DNA from: Nitrospirota bacterium | GTDB lineage: Bacteria > Nitrospirota > Thermodesulfovibrionia > Thermodesulfovibrionales > Magnetobacteriaceae | Assembly: GCA_015233485.1 (NCBI GenBank) | Contig: JADFXO010000042.1 | Span: 1-18,642, forward strand | DNA: 18,642 nucleotides | Direction: 5' to 3' | In this document: positions 6,117 to 13,825 of the stretch, piece by piece | How positions within the stretch are numbered: the first letter of the stretch is position 1 | How the letters are laid out: every line of letters starts with the position of its first letter | Notes under the pieces: model-generated | What the model saw: the letters and a program-made list of their open reading frames with translations, nothing else | Database searches by the model: none | Told to the model about the DNA's origin: nothing | Position numbers and translations under genes: made by a program

Positions 6117-6818
6117 ATGGCGCACGGTACACAGGTGGCATACAACCGGGCCTACTACGCGGCGCGTGGGCAGAGCGGCAGCAGGATTGCCTTTTGGTTT
6201 TACTACCGTCTTGCGGCAAGATTCGTAAAACGGGGTTCCGTATTGGATTATGGCTGCGGCGGCGGGCGGCTTCTGAAGTATTTTAATACGAAAGACTATG
6301 AGACGTATGGATATGATACATCACAGGACGCCCTTGAGATGGCGAAGGAAAATACGGTATCCGGGCATTTATATGGCGGCAGAGATGGCCTTGCAGGCAA
6401 AAGTTTTGATTTGATATGCGCGATTCACGTCCTTGAACATATAGAAGAACCCTTTGAAACGCTCCAATTCATCAGGACGCTGCTTAACCCGCGGGGCATC
6501 CTGATGTATGTCGTGCCGAATATCTCCGGCATTGGGCATACGCTAAAGAAGAATAACTGGATTGGTTATGGTGACCCTGCGCATGTATCGTTATATCCTG
6601 CGGCGAAATGGATAGGACTGACCGAAAAGGCCGGATTTAAACTGCTGAGCACGGGAACGGACGGGCTTTGGGATGTGCCATACATAGATGGGATTCCATT
6701 GTTCATACAGAGAATAATATTTTATCCCGCCCCTGCCTTTCAAGTCATGGCGGGGCGGCTGATTTTGCCTTCACGATGGGGTGAATCACTGATTGCCATA
6801 GCCCAAAGGTGCGAGTAA
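6117..6818 (+). CDS. Class I SAM-dependent methyltransferase
   Basis: The 233-residue product has the Rossmann motif I VLDYGCGGGRLL (42-53), an acidic residue at the end of strand 2 (YGYDTS, about 64-69) for the ribose of SAM, and FDLICAIHVLEHIEEP (97-112), the post-motif strand and helix of the Methyltransf_11/23 group. The C-terminal half (KKNNWIGYGDPAHVSLY) resembles methyltransferases near polysaccharide genes. The acceptor is unknown; given the glycosyltransferases further downstream, a surface sugar is possible. It is the last gene of the three-gene unit, with no recognisable terminator after it. Confidence 0.85.
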   Translation: MAHGTQVAYNRAYYAARGQSGSRIAFWFYYRLAARFVKRGSVLDYGCGGGRLLKYFNTKDYETYGYDTSQDALEMAKENTVSGHLYGGRDGLAGKSFDLICAIHVLEHIEEPFETLQFIRTLLNPRGILMYVVPNISGIGHTLKKNNWIGYGDPAHVSLYPAAKWIGLTEKAGFKLLSTGTDGLWDVPYIDGIPLFIQRIIFYPAPAFQVMAGRLILPSRWGESLIAIAQRCE

Positions 6819-6911
6819 CATCTCGTAAAATAAGGGATAATCAGGGGGCGCGTAAATATAAATATTTTTTCATATTTTTTCATTGACAAATTCCGGTAAG
6901 ATGCAGTAGTG

Positions 6912-6956
6912 TATACAAGTGTAGTTGTACATAGTATAATTTGCAAAATTTGCAAA
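6912..6956 (+). promoter_or_regulatory. Promoter and nested repeats upstream of the lipoprotein gene
   Basis: TATACA (6912-6917), a 17-nt spacer and TATAAT (6935-6940) form a promoter. A dyad TACAA(N6)TTGTA (6914-6929) lies within the spacer. Immediately at and after the -10 is a 9-bp tandem repeat, ATTTGCAAA twice (6939-6956), each unit containing the palindrome TTTGCAAA. A separate TTGACA at 6883 with a T-rich upstream stretch has no good -10 at standard spacing. These nested symmetric sites suggest regulated expression. Confidence 0.45.
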
Positions 6957-6967
6957 AAAAGATCAAC

Positions 6968-7003
6968 AGGAGGTATGTTTATGAAAGGAGGTATGTTTAT
7001 GAG
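6968..7003 (+). repeat. Tandem duplication of the ribosome-binding site and start codon
   Basis: AGGAGGTATGTTTATGAA (6968-6985) is followed directly by AGGAGGTATGTTTATGAG (6986-7003), 17 of 18 bases identical. Each unit holds a strong AGGAGG and an ATG 7 nt later; the two ATGs (6981 and 6999) are in the same frame. Confidence 0.9.
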
Positions 7004-7718
7004 CAGTGCGGTGAGGAAGATGTTGATGTTGTTGTTGCCGGTTCTTGTTTTGGCATTTACCGGGTGTGCGGGGATGGAGTTTGCCCCTAAGAGGGCGGTT
7101 TGGTATTACCCTCCGGAATTTCCGGCAGCCGATAGGGCAATAGCAAAGGCGCGCGCAGATGGTAAAGACAAGGAATGTCCGAAAGAGTTTGCCGCAGCGG
7201 TAAAGATGAGAGACGATGCCTATGATGTCTATTTGAGCTGCAAGACGCAACAAGGTATAGATATGGCTAAGAGGGCTATAGCGATGGCCGGTGAGTTATG
7301 TCCGAAGCCGCCTGTCCCGACACCTTGTCCGACGTGTGAACCTGCAAAGCCAGCTCCTGAAAAAGCGGCTGAAAAAGAGGTTGCCGTAATTAGAATCGTA
7401 AACTTTGACTTCGATAAATATAACATCAAGGCTATATTTAAACCTGAGTTAGACATGGCAGCCGAGATCATAAAGAAATACCCGAACCCGAGCATTACAA
7501 TCGACGGGTATTGTGACAACAAGGGAAGTTATCAGTACAACGTGAGGCTTTCGATAAAAAGGGCAGAGTCAGCAAAGGCGGCTCTTGTGAAAAACGGTAT
7601 CAGTGCCTCCAGTATCAGGACCGTCGGCCACAGCTATGACGACCCGATTGCCACTAACAAGACAGATGAAGGCAGGGCAAAAAACAGACGCGCTGAAATC
7701 CATATAATCGGTAAATAA
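6981..7718 (+). CDS. OmpA/Pal-like lipoprotein
   Basis: Two in-frame starts are equally served (6981, 6999); the later one gives a cleaner signal peptide, MSSAVRKMLM followed by a Leu/Val-rich core and a lipobox-like AFTGC, with Cys23 as lipidated residue. Residues 24-100 are helical with several Cys. A Pro/Cys linker (CPKPPVPTPCPTCEPAKPAP, about 101-120) leads to a C-terminal OmpA domain (about 131-239). That domain has NFDFDKYNI, YCDNKGSYQYN where GHTD..G is usual, LSIKRAESAKAAL and the final EGRAKNRRAEI. The family binds peptidoglycan from the outer membrane. It stands alone between its own promoter and a strong terminator, which suggests high expression. Confidence 0.87.
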   Translation: MKGGMFMSSAVRKMLMLLLPVLVLAFTGCAGMEFAPKRAVWYYPPEFPAADRAIAKARADGKDKECPKEFAAAVKMRDDAYDVYLSCKTQQGIDMAKRAIAMAGELCPKPPVPTPCPTCEPAKPAPEKAAEKEVAVIRIVNFDFDKYNIKAIFKPELDMAAEIIKKYPNPSITIDGYCDNKGSYQYNVRLSIKRAESAKAALVKNGISASSIRTVGHSYDDPIATNKTDEGRAKNRRAEIHIIGK

Positions 7719-7736
7719 GTAGTCCTTTGAATATCT

Positions 7737-7786
7737 AAAGGGGCTGCGATAAGGGCGAAAGCCCTGTTCACAGCCCCTTTTTCTTT
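7737..7786 (+). terminator. Intrinsic terminator of the OmpA-like lipoprotein gene
   Basis: The outer stem AAAGGGGCTG (7737-7746) pairs with CAGCCCCTTT (7771-7780). Inside is AGGGC-GAAA-GCCCT, with a GNRA tetraloop. The stem runs into TTTTTCTTT (7778-7786). Confidence 0.9.
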
Positions 7787-7808
7787 AGATGAGAATAAAT
7801 AGAATATT

Positions 7809-9146
7809 ATGGTTAAGACTATAAATACATTCCGCCCCCTTGTGGTTCAATACGTGTTTGCCGCGTTAATTAACGTAGCCTATGTAGTTATAATGTTATC
7901 TAATGGGACTACATCCTTCAATCTGCAAATGCCTGAGGGAAAATACTCGAAAAATGCCATGAACGGCACAGACGTAATGACTTATGTGCAACCTGCGCGG
8001 AATTTCCTTGTTCACGGTGTTTTTGGGACAGGCACTGACGCGGATTACCACCGGACTATCGGGTATCCGCTGTTTTTATCTTTTTTCATGAAGGTGTTTG
8101 GAAATCTTTGGCTTTATGGGGTGTTTTTTGCCCAGGCACTGTTGTTTGCCGCCGTGTATCCCATGCTTTTTATAATTAACAGGGAATTCCTCGGCGGCGG
8201 GGATAAGGTCTTTTATCAGGCTATGTTGTTTTTAACCGTCTCCGGATGTTTTATCGTAACTACGCCTGTTGTGCTTACGGATATGTTTTTTTCGACGATT
8301 TTTACGTGCGGCTTATGTCTTGGGGTCATGTCGATTATAAGACAGCGCCTGATTTACCTGATCCTACATGTTTTACTTATGGGATATGCCGCAGAGGTGA
8401 GACCTACGCTTGCCCTGTATCCCCTTTTAAACGCGGCTGTTTTGATTATCGCGGCGCGTCGTGCGGGCATCATTAATACAAACAAGATACGTGCGTGGAT
8501 AGCTGCCTCAACGCTTGCCCTGATGGTTGTTTGTAATGGGCCGGCGATTAGAAATTATATAAATCACGGGTTTTTCGAATCTACTGACATTGTGGCAATC
8601 AATCTCTATGACTGTCTGATGGTAGAGGTGTTGTTTTTAGAGGACAGGATAGATATATATCATACGGCAAATCGTGAAATAGCCCAAATAGCCGGTGCAG
8701 AGGGGCAGATTAAAAGGAAGAAGGCCGTCGCGTTTCAGGTCTTTTGGGATTATCCGGCTACGACGATGGGCAAGATAGTTACCCATGCGGAGACGATATT
8801 GCTGAAACTTCCGTGGCTTGATACTGCGGCGCTTGCCGGAGTTGATCTGTCACCCGGCGCGTATGATAAATTATCCCCCAAACAAACCATAATCGAAGGG
8901 GCGCTGGGCACGGTAATTACATTATGTTACACGCTTATTTATTGCTTGTTTGCCTCATTTATTATAAGAATACTAAGGGACAGACAGCTCTTGTTCGCAC
9001 TGGCAATAGCGGGCATAGCGGTTTATTTCCTGTTCCCTCCGTTCATAGCCGGAGGCGGATTCAGGATGACCTTGCCGATAATAGGTATCATAGCGCTGTG
9101 TTCGTTTAATGAATTGGGAAGATATTTCCCCATGAACATCCGTTAG
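7809..9146 (+). CDS. Polytopic membrane protein, GT-C (GT39/PMT-like) glycosyltransferase candidate
   Basis: The 445-residue product has about ten hydrophobic segments, starting at residues 11-31 and ending at about 420-435. The first outer loop carries acidic GTDVMTYVQPARNFL and then HRTIGYPLFLSFF, resembling the Asp-containing loop and the R.PGYP segment of GT-C enzymes that transfer sugars from polyprenyl-phosphate donors. The EVRPTLALYP segment in the middle is also typical of this fold. If so, it adds a sugar on the periplasmic side of the inner membrane to lipid A, protein or a glycan; donor and acceptor are unknown. It could instead be an uncharacterised polymerase-like protein. It is convergent with the next gene, with 37 nt between them and no terminator seen. 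Confidence 0.65.
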   Translation: MVKTINTFRPLVVQYVFAALINVAYVVIMLSNGTTSFNLQMPEGKYSKNAMNGTDVMTYVQPARNFLVHGVFGTGTDADYHRTIGYPLFLSFFMKVFGNLWLYGVFFAQALLFAAVYPMLFIINREFLGGGDKVFYQAMLFLTVSGCFIVTTPVVLTDMFFSTIFTCGLCLGVMSIIRQRLIYLILHVLLMGYAAEVRPTLALYPLLNAAVLIIAARRAGIINTNKIRAWIAASTLALMVVCNGPAIRNYINHGFFESTDIVAINLYDCLMVEVLFLEDRIDIYHTANREIAQIAGAEGQIKRKKAVAFQVFWDYPATTMGKIVTHAETILLKLPWLDTAALAGVDLSPGAYDKLSPKQTIIEGALGTVITLCYTLIYCLFASFIIRILRDRQLLFALAIAGIAVYFLFPPFIAGGGFRMTLPIIGIIALCSFNELGRYFPMNIR

Positions 9147-9183
9147 GACATACTTTTCCGCAGAATGAGATAAAGCATTTGGA

Positions 9184-10890
9184 TTAGCCTGGTGTGAAGT
9201 CCCCTCTGCCGCGTGACAGGTTAGGGTTGTAATAAGGGTCGCCTTCGTCAAGTATGTGCCGCCATCTCATTGTGAACCTCACGGATTCTTCATTCAGCCT
9301 TTGCCTTTGCGCCTGTGTGACTTCATATCCCCGCGTCCTGGATTCGCTGTGTATGAGTTGTGAAAACGGCGTCCATACAGCAGGGTATCCCAGCTCCATC
9401 AGCCTAAGACACAAATCCACGTCATTATAGGCAAGTGCGTAAGACTCATCGAATCCGTTTACCTTGTCAAATAACTCCCGCCTTAACATAAGGCAGGCCC
9501 CGGTAACCGCGGCGACGTTATGGACTATTGCAAGCCTGTTAAAGTATCCTGCGCTGCTGCCGTCAAATCCTTTGTGATACTCTACCGCAACACCCCCCAC
9601 ACCAACCACTATTCCTCCGTGCTGGATAGTGCCGTCAGGATAGTATAACTTGGCCCCGACAGCGCCCACGTCTTTTCTTACGGCGTGCCGGAGCATGTTT
9701 ACCAACCAGTCAGCGTTTACCGCCTCGATGTCGTTATTTAAAAACAGCAGTATTGCCCCGCCAGACTCTAAAGCGCCGTAGTTATTGACCCTGGCATAAT
9801 TAAACTCCCCCTGCCAGTTGATTATCCTTATTCTTTTGTCCCTCTTAAGTGTATCATAAAGTGTGAAGGTGTCCTTTCTGATGCTTCCATTTTCGACAAT
9901 CACTATCTCATAGTTGTCGTAAGCCGCTGTCTTATATATAATAGACTTAACGCACTTCGCCAGCAGTTCGGCGTTGTCCTTGTTTGGAATAATAATAGAT
10001 ACGCGCGGGGCGTCCGTTATTTTATATATAACATTAAATAGTCCGGGGCGGAGTTCTTCAACCTCAGCGGCGACGCCGAGCTTTGTCAGATGGCAAGAGA
10101 GGGCTTTTTTTGCGGTGGTGGTGGTGGGCGAGCCTTCCTCTTTGCCGGCCGTATGGAATAACACCTTCCGGATGTGAATTACCGCCCCCGCCTCCTGAGT
10201 ATATTTAAGCGCGAGGGCATATCCACTTTCTGCCGAAAGAGGCTGCTCTGAGACAAAAAGTTCCCTTGTAATTGCCATAAACGGCCCGATATAGTTAAAA
10301 CTCCTCAATGTATCGGGCGAGCTGTCTGGCTTGAAATGAGGGGAAGCCCGTTTGCCGCCGATTAAGGCGTCTTCGTCCGAATAAAATAATTTACCTGTGG
10401 GACTGGTATTAATCGAAGCGGTTATTTCATATAGCGCGAATGGGCAAAGGATTGTGTTTTGCCCTATCGCCACAATAAAATCACCGTCAACTGCGGAGAT
10501 AATCTCATCCGGAGGCAAAGAACTATCGATGAGCCTGATGTTTTCTTCGATTCCAAGGTATTTTCGTACGTGCTCAGTAGAGTCAGACAGCAAATATAAA
10601 CGCCACCTGACGTATGTCTGTCCCTTAAGCGAGGCAATAATATCCGGTATGTGCTCGATAAACTCAGGGTTTACAACACATACAACCGCGAAATAAGGCA
10701 TATTGCCAAACCTGTACGCACGTTGGGCAGCGAGAGCGGCAGTATCCGGTTCATTGGTGAGTATCCACGCGTGATATGCCTTCTTTTCTAAAAATAGATG
10801 GGCGGCTTTTATATAAAAAGGCTGTAGCCTCCTTTTCAGATGCCTTATCACGCGGCTCTTAAATATGGTTAAGGGGTTCACAATCGCCAT
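9184..10890 (-). CDS. Two-domain GT2-family glycosyltransferase
   Basis: The 568-residue product has two GT-A domains. The N-terminal one (about 63-270) has AVVCVVNPEFIEHIPDIIASLKGQTY and a DGDFIVAIGQN segment in place of a clear DXD, plus YSDEDAL; it may be degenerate or differently specific. The C-terminal one (about 297-530) has VSIIIPNKDN, EIVIVENGS, LLFLNNDIE as DXD-like site, TGACLMLRRELFDKVNGFDESY and NDVDLCLRL. The ending GDPYYNPNLS is common in rhamnosyl- and O-antigen-type GT2 enzymes. It likely builds a surface polysaccharide at the cytoplasmic membrane face. The ATG at 10890 has no clear ribosome-binding site. Confidence 0.85.
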   Translation of the reverse strand: MAIVNPLTIFKSRVIRHLKRRLQPFYIKAAHLFLEKKAYHAWILTNEPDTAALAAQRAYRFGNMPYFAVVCVVNPEFIEHIPDIIASLKGQTYVRWRLYLLSDSTEHVRKYLGIEENIRLIDSSLPPDEIISAVDGDFIVAIGQNTILCPFALYEITASINTSPTGKLFYSDEDALIGGKRASPHFKPDSSPDTLRSFNYIGPFMAITRELFVSEQPLSAESGYALALKYTQEAGAVIHIRKVLFHTAGKEEGSPTTTTAKKALSCHLTKLGVAAEVEELRPGLFNVIYKITDAPRVSIIIPNKDNAELLAKCVKSIIYKTAAYDNYEIVIVENGSIRKDTFTLYDTLKRDKRIRIINWQGEFNYARVNNYGALESGGAILLFLNNDIEAVNADWLVNMLRHAVRKDVGAVGAKLYYPDGTIQHGGIVVGVGGVAVEYHKGFDGSSAGYFNRLAIVHNVAAVTGACLMLRRELFDKVNGFDESYALAYNDVDLCLRLMELGYPAVWTPFSQLIHSESRTRGYEVTQAQRQRLNEESVRFTMRWRHILDEGDPYYNPNLSRGRGDFTPG

Positions 10891-10915
10891 AATAAATTTT
10901 TATGGATAAAATGTC

Positions 10916-10944
10916 TTGACAAAATGAACGTTCTTTTCTATAAT
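10916..10944 (+). promoter_or_regulatory. Consensus sigma70 promoter
   Basis: TTGACA (10916-10921), exactly 17 nt, then TATAAT (10939-10944): both hexamers match consensus. The spacer contains the perfect palindrome GAACGTTC (10926-10933), a possible repressor site. It drives the leader ORF and the glycosyltransferase gene at 11082. Confidence 0.85.
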
Positions 10945-10968
10945 TCACACTCAATTCGTTAAAGGCTG

Positions 10969-11085
10969 ATGAATGAGATTATATCAGAAAGGTACGCGCA
11001 GATGCAAAAATCCGAAAGGGTAGGGGCATACCGCTTTTTAGGGGCAGGCCGCTCTTTCAGGCAGAGGTGGGCAGCAAATAGATGA
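10969..11085 (+). CDS. 38-codon leader ORF coupled to the glycosyltransferase gene
   Basis: ATG at 10969, preceded by AAAGG at 10961-10965, opens a 38-residue frame (MNEIISERYAQMQKSERVG and on to WAANR). Its TGA (11083-11085) overlaps the ATG of the next gene as ATGA, a layout typical of translational coupling. The product is short and basic with no recognised motif. The ribosome-binding site spacing is only 3 nt, so initiation may be weak. It could be a real small protein, a regulatory leader peptide, or a chance frame in an untranslated leader. Confidence 0.38.
   Translation: MNEIISERYAQMQKSERVGAYRFLGAGRSFRQRWAANR
11021..11057 (+). repeat. Imperfect 18-bp tandem repeat in the glycosyltransferase leader
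   Basis: TAGGGGCATACCGCTTTT (11021-11038) is followed directly by TAGGGGCAGGCCGCTCTT (11039-11056), 15 of 18 bases identical. The 18-bp unit keeps the frame of the leader ORF and encodes two six-residue units. Confidence 0.6.
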
Positions 11086-12014
11086 AAAGACCAGAGATAA
11101 CCGTTGTAATGCCGGCGTATAACCACGAACTTTACGTGGGTGAGGCCATAGAGAGCGTTCTGAATCAGACCTTTACCGATTTTGAGTTTATAATAATAAA
11201 CGACGGCTCAAAGGACGCAACCGAGCAGGTCATAAAAAAATACAAAGACCCGCGAATAAAATACTATTCTCAGGAAAACAGCGGCTCACATGCCACCATT
11301 AACCGCGGCGTTGCGATGGCGGCGGGCAATTACATATCGATCATTAATTCCGACGACGCGTATCATGTAAAACGCCTTGAAAGGATGTTGAGCGTGGCAA
11401 AAGAGGGCGGCTATATTTTCCAGATAACTGATCTGACGCTCATTGACGGCCATTCAAACCCGATAAACGACCCCAACCACTACTGGATCAAGTGGTACAC
11501 CAAACTAAAAAATGGCTATGTCCAGACCTCATCCCCGTTGAAGGCCATATTAGGAGGGAATTATACAATAAGCACATCCAACTTCTTTTTCAAGTCCGGC
11601 TTAACAAGCGAAATCGGCCAGTTTAATAACCTGAGATATATCCTTGATTATGATTTCGCAGTCAGGGCAATGAAATATAACGAAAAGGGATGTAATTTCT
11701 TAATAGGCGAAAAACTGCTTTCATACAGGCTTCACGGAAGTAATACGATACTCAATGACCCCATAAGCGCGCACGTAGAGTGCTATGAACTTATCACTGA
11801 TACAATAAAATACATTTACGGCCCTGATATTTATCCCGCTATTGACCACCTCAAGGAAATGATGTGGGCTATCAAGGCTATATACGACTATTACGGCGCT
11901 GCCGCGCCTGCCTCTTCAAAGACCAGGTTATTCCTTAAGAAATATATCAAAGAGGGTACCTTAACACATAAGATGGCAAAGAGCTTTCTCAACTGGATAC
12001 ATAAGACTACTTGA
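11082..12014 (+). CDS. GT2-family glycosyltransferase
   Basis: The 310-residue product is a single GT-A domain of the GT2 type. It has EITVVMPAYNHELYVGEAIESVLNQTF (about 5-31), FEFIIINDGSKDAT as the UDP/NDP-sugar site, NSGSHATINRGVAMAAGNYISIINSDD with the DXD-equivalent (about 80-105), a later acidic site LDYDFAVRAMKY that supplies the usual catalytic-base region, and the YRLHGSNTI motif common in this subfamily. It would act at the cytoplasmic membrane face in O-antigen, capsule or flagellin glycan synthesis; the sugar is not deducible. Its start overlaps the leader ORF, and a plausible terminator follows at 12024. Confidence 0.87.
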   Translation: MKRPEITVVMPAYNHELYVGEAIESVLNQTFTDFEFIIINDGSKDATEQVIKKYKDPRIKYYSQENSGSHATINRGVAMAAGNYISIINSDDAYHVKRLERMLSVAKEGGYIFQITDLTLIDGHSNPINDPNHYWIKWYTKLKNGYVQTSSPLKAILGGNYTISTSNFFFKSGLTSEIGQFNNLRYILDYDFAVRAMKYNEKGCNFLIGEKLLSYRLHGSNTILNDPISAHVECYELITDTIKYIYGPDIYPAIDHLKEMMWAIKAIYDYYGAAAPASSKTRLFLKKYIKEGTLTHKMAKSFLNWIHKTT

Positions 12015-12023
12015 CGGCGCATT

Positions 12024-12062
12024 GCGGCTGTGGCCGGCCTCCGGCAGGCTGCGTTTTATTTG
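12024..12062 (+). terminator. Probable intrinsic terminator of the glycosyltransferase gene
   Basis: GCGGC (12024-12028) pairs with GCTGC (12048-12052), and GCCGG (12033-12037) with CCGGC (12041-12045), around the loop CCT. Unpaired TGTG and AG form an internal loop. The stem is followed by GTTTTATTTG. Confidence 0.6.
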
Positions 12063-12076
12063 TGAGGCAGGATGTA

Positions 12077-12105
12077 TTGACAGTCAAACCAGTCTTTTGT
12101 TAATG
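12077..12105 (+). promoter_or_regulatory. Promoter for the PilZ-motAB unit
   Basis: A perfect TTGACA (12077-12082), 17 nt and TTAATG (12100-12105) lie about 50 nt before the PilZ gene, after the preceding terminator. The -10 is imperfect. Confidence 0.45.
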
Positions 12106-12154
12106 TATGGGCGTGTGCTGATCGACGTGTATTGATCAGATAGAGGAGAGTCTG

Positions 12155-12952
12155 TTGCTGAAAAAAGGTGAAACGGTAACGTGCAAGTTAGTCCCAAAGG
12201 TTGAGCGTTACGAGACCTCCGTACTTTCGGTAGAAGGGGATACGGTGGTGTTAAGCGCCGAGGGCGGGGTCGCCGGATATTTCAGAAAAGGGCAGAACGT
12301 TACAATATCAACAGAGACGGTGGATTACTTCACGGAAGTCTCATCAATAGACAGCCGGTATCTGTTTTTGCGGCTGCTTGGTACTGAGCAGCGCGATTTT
12401 TTTCGGGTGAGCGATAGTCTGTCGATAGTTGTAAAGAAAATCGATGGTGCGGCAGCTCATAAGAAATCGAAGATTATATCGGAGTTCGGCAAAGAGATGT
12501 CGAATTTGAGGAGCTATGCCGTGGACATCCCTGATGAGACTGTAAGCCCGGTGCTCTGGAAGATGCTCCTTGATATAGACATGAAGCTGGGATTGGTGTT
12601 GGATAAGCTGTCGCTGGAGAAAGAAGGTCTGGTGAACGCGGAAGAGAAAGAGGTCAACATAAGCGCCTCAGGGGTACGCCTGAAGTGCAACACCCATTTT
12701 AAGAAGGGAGATTCAGTTGAAATAAAGATGTTGCTGCCGTCGTCGCCCCCTGTCGGCCTTATCGTTTACGGGCAGGTTGTTATGACGGCATGTCTTCAAA
12801 CCGGTGAATGGGAGGTATCTATTAATTTCGTCAATGTCGAGGAAGACGTAAAGGACGAGATAATTCGATATACCCTGAACAGGCAGCGTGAGATTATGAG
12901 AAAACAACGTGACCATTTCTATAAGGAGAAAAGTGCTGAACCTGAAAGATAA
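12155..12952 (+). CDS. PilZ-domain (YcgR-like) c-di-GMP-binding protein
   Basis: The 265-residue product has an N-terminal beta-rich domain (about 1-75), like the YcgR N-domain, then the c-di-GMP-binding arginine motif RDFFR (80-84). The NISASG box (N168-S170-G173) opens the PilZ barrel, which runs to about 235. Between these two halves of the binding site is an unusually long charged helical stretch (about 100-160), followed by the C-terminal helix EIIRYTLNRQREIMRKQRDHF. YcgR-type proteins bind c-di-GMP and slow or redirect the flagellar motor by contact with stator or rotor. Its place 24 nt before motA agrees with that role. The start is TTG with GAGGAG 6 nt upstream. Confidence 0.85.
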   Translation: MLKKGETVTCKLVPKVERYETSVLSVEGDTVVLSAEGGVAGYFRKGQNVTISTETVDYFTEVSSIDSRYLFLRLLGTEQRDFFRVSDSLSIVVKKIDGAAAHKKSKIISEFGKEMSNLRSYAVDIPDETVSPVLWKMLLDIDMKLGLVLDKLSLEKEGLVNAEEKEVNISASGVRLKCNTHFKKGDSVEIKMLLPSSPPVGLIVYGQVVMTACLQTGEWEVSINFVNVEEDVKDEIIRYTLNRQREIMRKQRDHFYKEKSAEPER

Positions 12953-12976
12953 TAATATTACGGCGGTGTATCTGGC

Positions 12977-13825
12977 GTGACAGTAATAATAGGTATGTTC
13001 ATGGTGGCCGGGGCCATACTGGGAGGGTATTTGATTGAGCACGGTAACATCGCGATACTGCTAAATCCCCCTGAGTTGCTGATAATATTTGGATCGGCAG
13101 CCGGGTCATTGGTTGTTGGGTCGCCAATAAAGGTGGTTAAGGGGGTAATAGCGAGTGTTTCGTCAATACTGAAAGAGGGAGGACACACAAAACAGGACTA
13201 TTTAGAGATGCTGGCATTGCTCTTTATTGTGTTTTCCAAGGTGAGAAAAGAAGGTCTGATATCAATAGAGCAGGATGTGGAAGAGCCGGACAAAAGCCCC
13301 ATGTTCTCAAAGTACAGGAGCGTTATCTCAAACCAGAGCGCGATGCGGTTTATTTGCGATAATTTAAAGGTCATTATAACGACGAATATGCCGCCCCATG
13401 AATTGGCCGATTTGCTTGATGTGGATATTGAGGTCAACATGCACGAGGAAGGGTTGCCGGCCGCGGCACTTCAAAGGATGGCGGATGCCTTGCCTGGCTT
13501 TGGGATAGTTGCGGCGGTGCTTGGCGTGGTGTTGACGATGGAGAAGATAGCAGAGCCTCCCACTGTGTTGGGGCATAGCATAGGGTCGGCCCTTGTGGGT
13601 ACATTCCTGGGTGTGTTGTTGTGTTATGGATTTGTCGGGCCGATGGCGGCGAACCTTGAGTCAAAGGCGAAAGAAGGGGAAATTATGTTTTATGTGATAA
13701 AGACGGCGTTAGTGGCCTTCGTGGGCGGGGCAGCGCCGCAGATAGCGGTAGAGTCCGGAAGGAGGGCGATTCCCGGGCACGACAGGCCGACATTTTCAGA
13801 GCTTGAGACGGCCGTTAGAAAATGA
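12977..13825 (+). CDS. motA: Flagellar motor stator protein MotA
   Basis: The 282-residue product has four membrane segments (about 1-22, 33-50, 172-190, 200-222) and a large cytoplasmic loop. All functional positions known from E. coli MotA are present at the same numbers: Arg90 and Glu98 in VRKEGLISIE, which contact the rotor, Pro173 in ALPGFG and Pro222 in GPMAA. With MotB it forms the ion channel that turns ion flow into torque. The start is GTG; a better ATG further in would cut into the first membrane segment. Its TGA overlaps the motB ATG. The sequence alone does not settle whether H+ or Na+ is used. Confidence 0.95.
   Translation: MTVIIGMFMVAGAILGGYLIEHGNIAILLNPPELLIIFGSAAGSLVVGSPIKVVKGVIASVSSILKEGGHTKQDYLEMLALLFIVFSKVRKEGLISIEQDVEEPDKSPMFSKYRSVISNQSAMRFICDNLKVIITTNMPPHELADLLDVDIEVNMHEEGLPAAALQRMADALPGFGIVAAVLGVVLTMEKIAEPPTVLGHSIGSALVGTFLGVLLCYGFVGPMAANLESKAKEGEIMFYVIKTALVAFVGGAAPQIAVESGRRAIPGHDRPTFSELETAVRK

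Noticed and set aside
10990..11060. Possible c-di-GMP (GEMM-I) riboswitch before the glycosyltransferase
   Set aside because: TACGCGCAG followed by a CCGAAAGG tetraloop stem resembles the 5' half of the motif, but the conserved GGCAAACC and GACGCAAAGC segments are absent. A covariance-model scan would settle it.
12024..12062. CRISPR or tRNA-like structure
   Set aside because: The fold is a single stem followed by T-rich sequence, which is better explained as a terminator; no CRISPR array or tRNA was found anywhere in the window.
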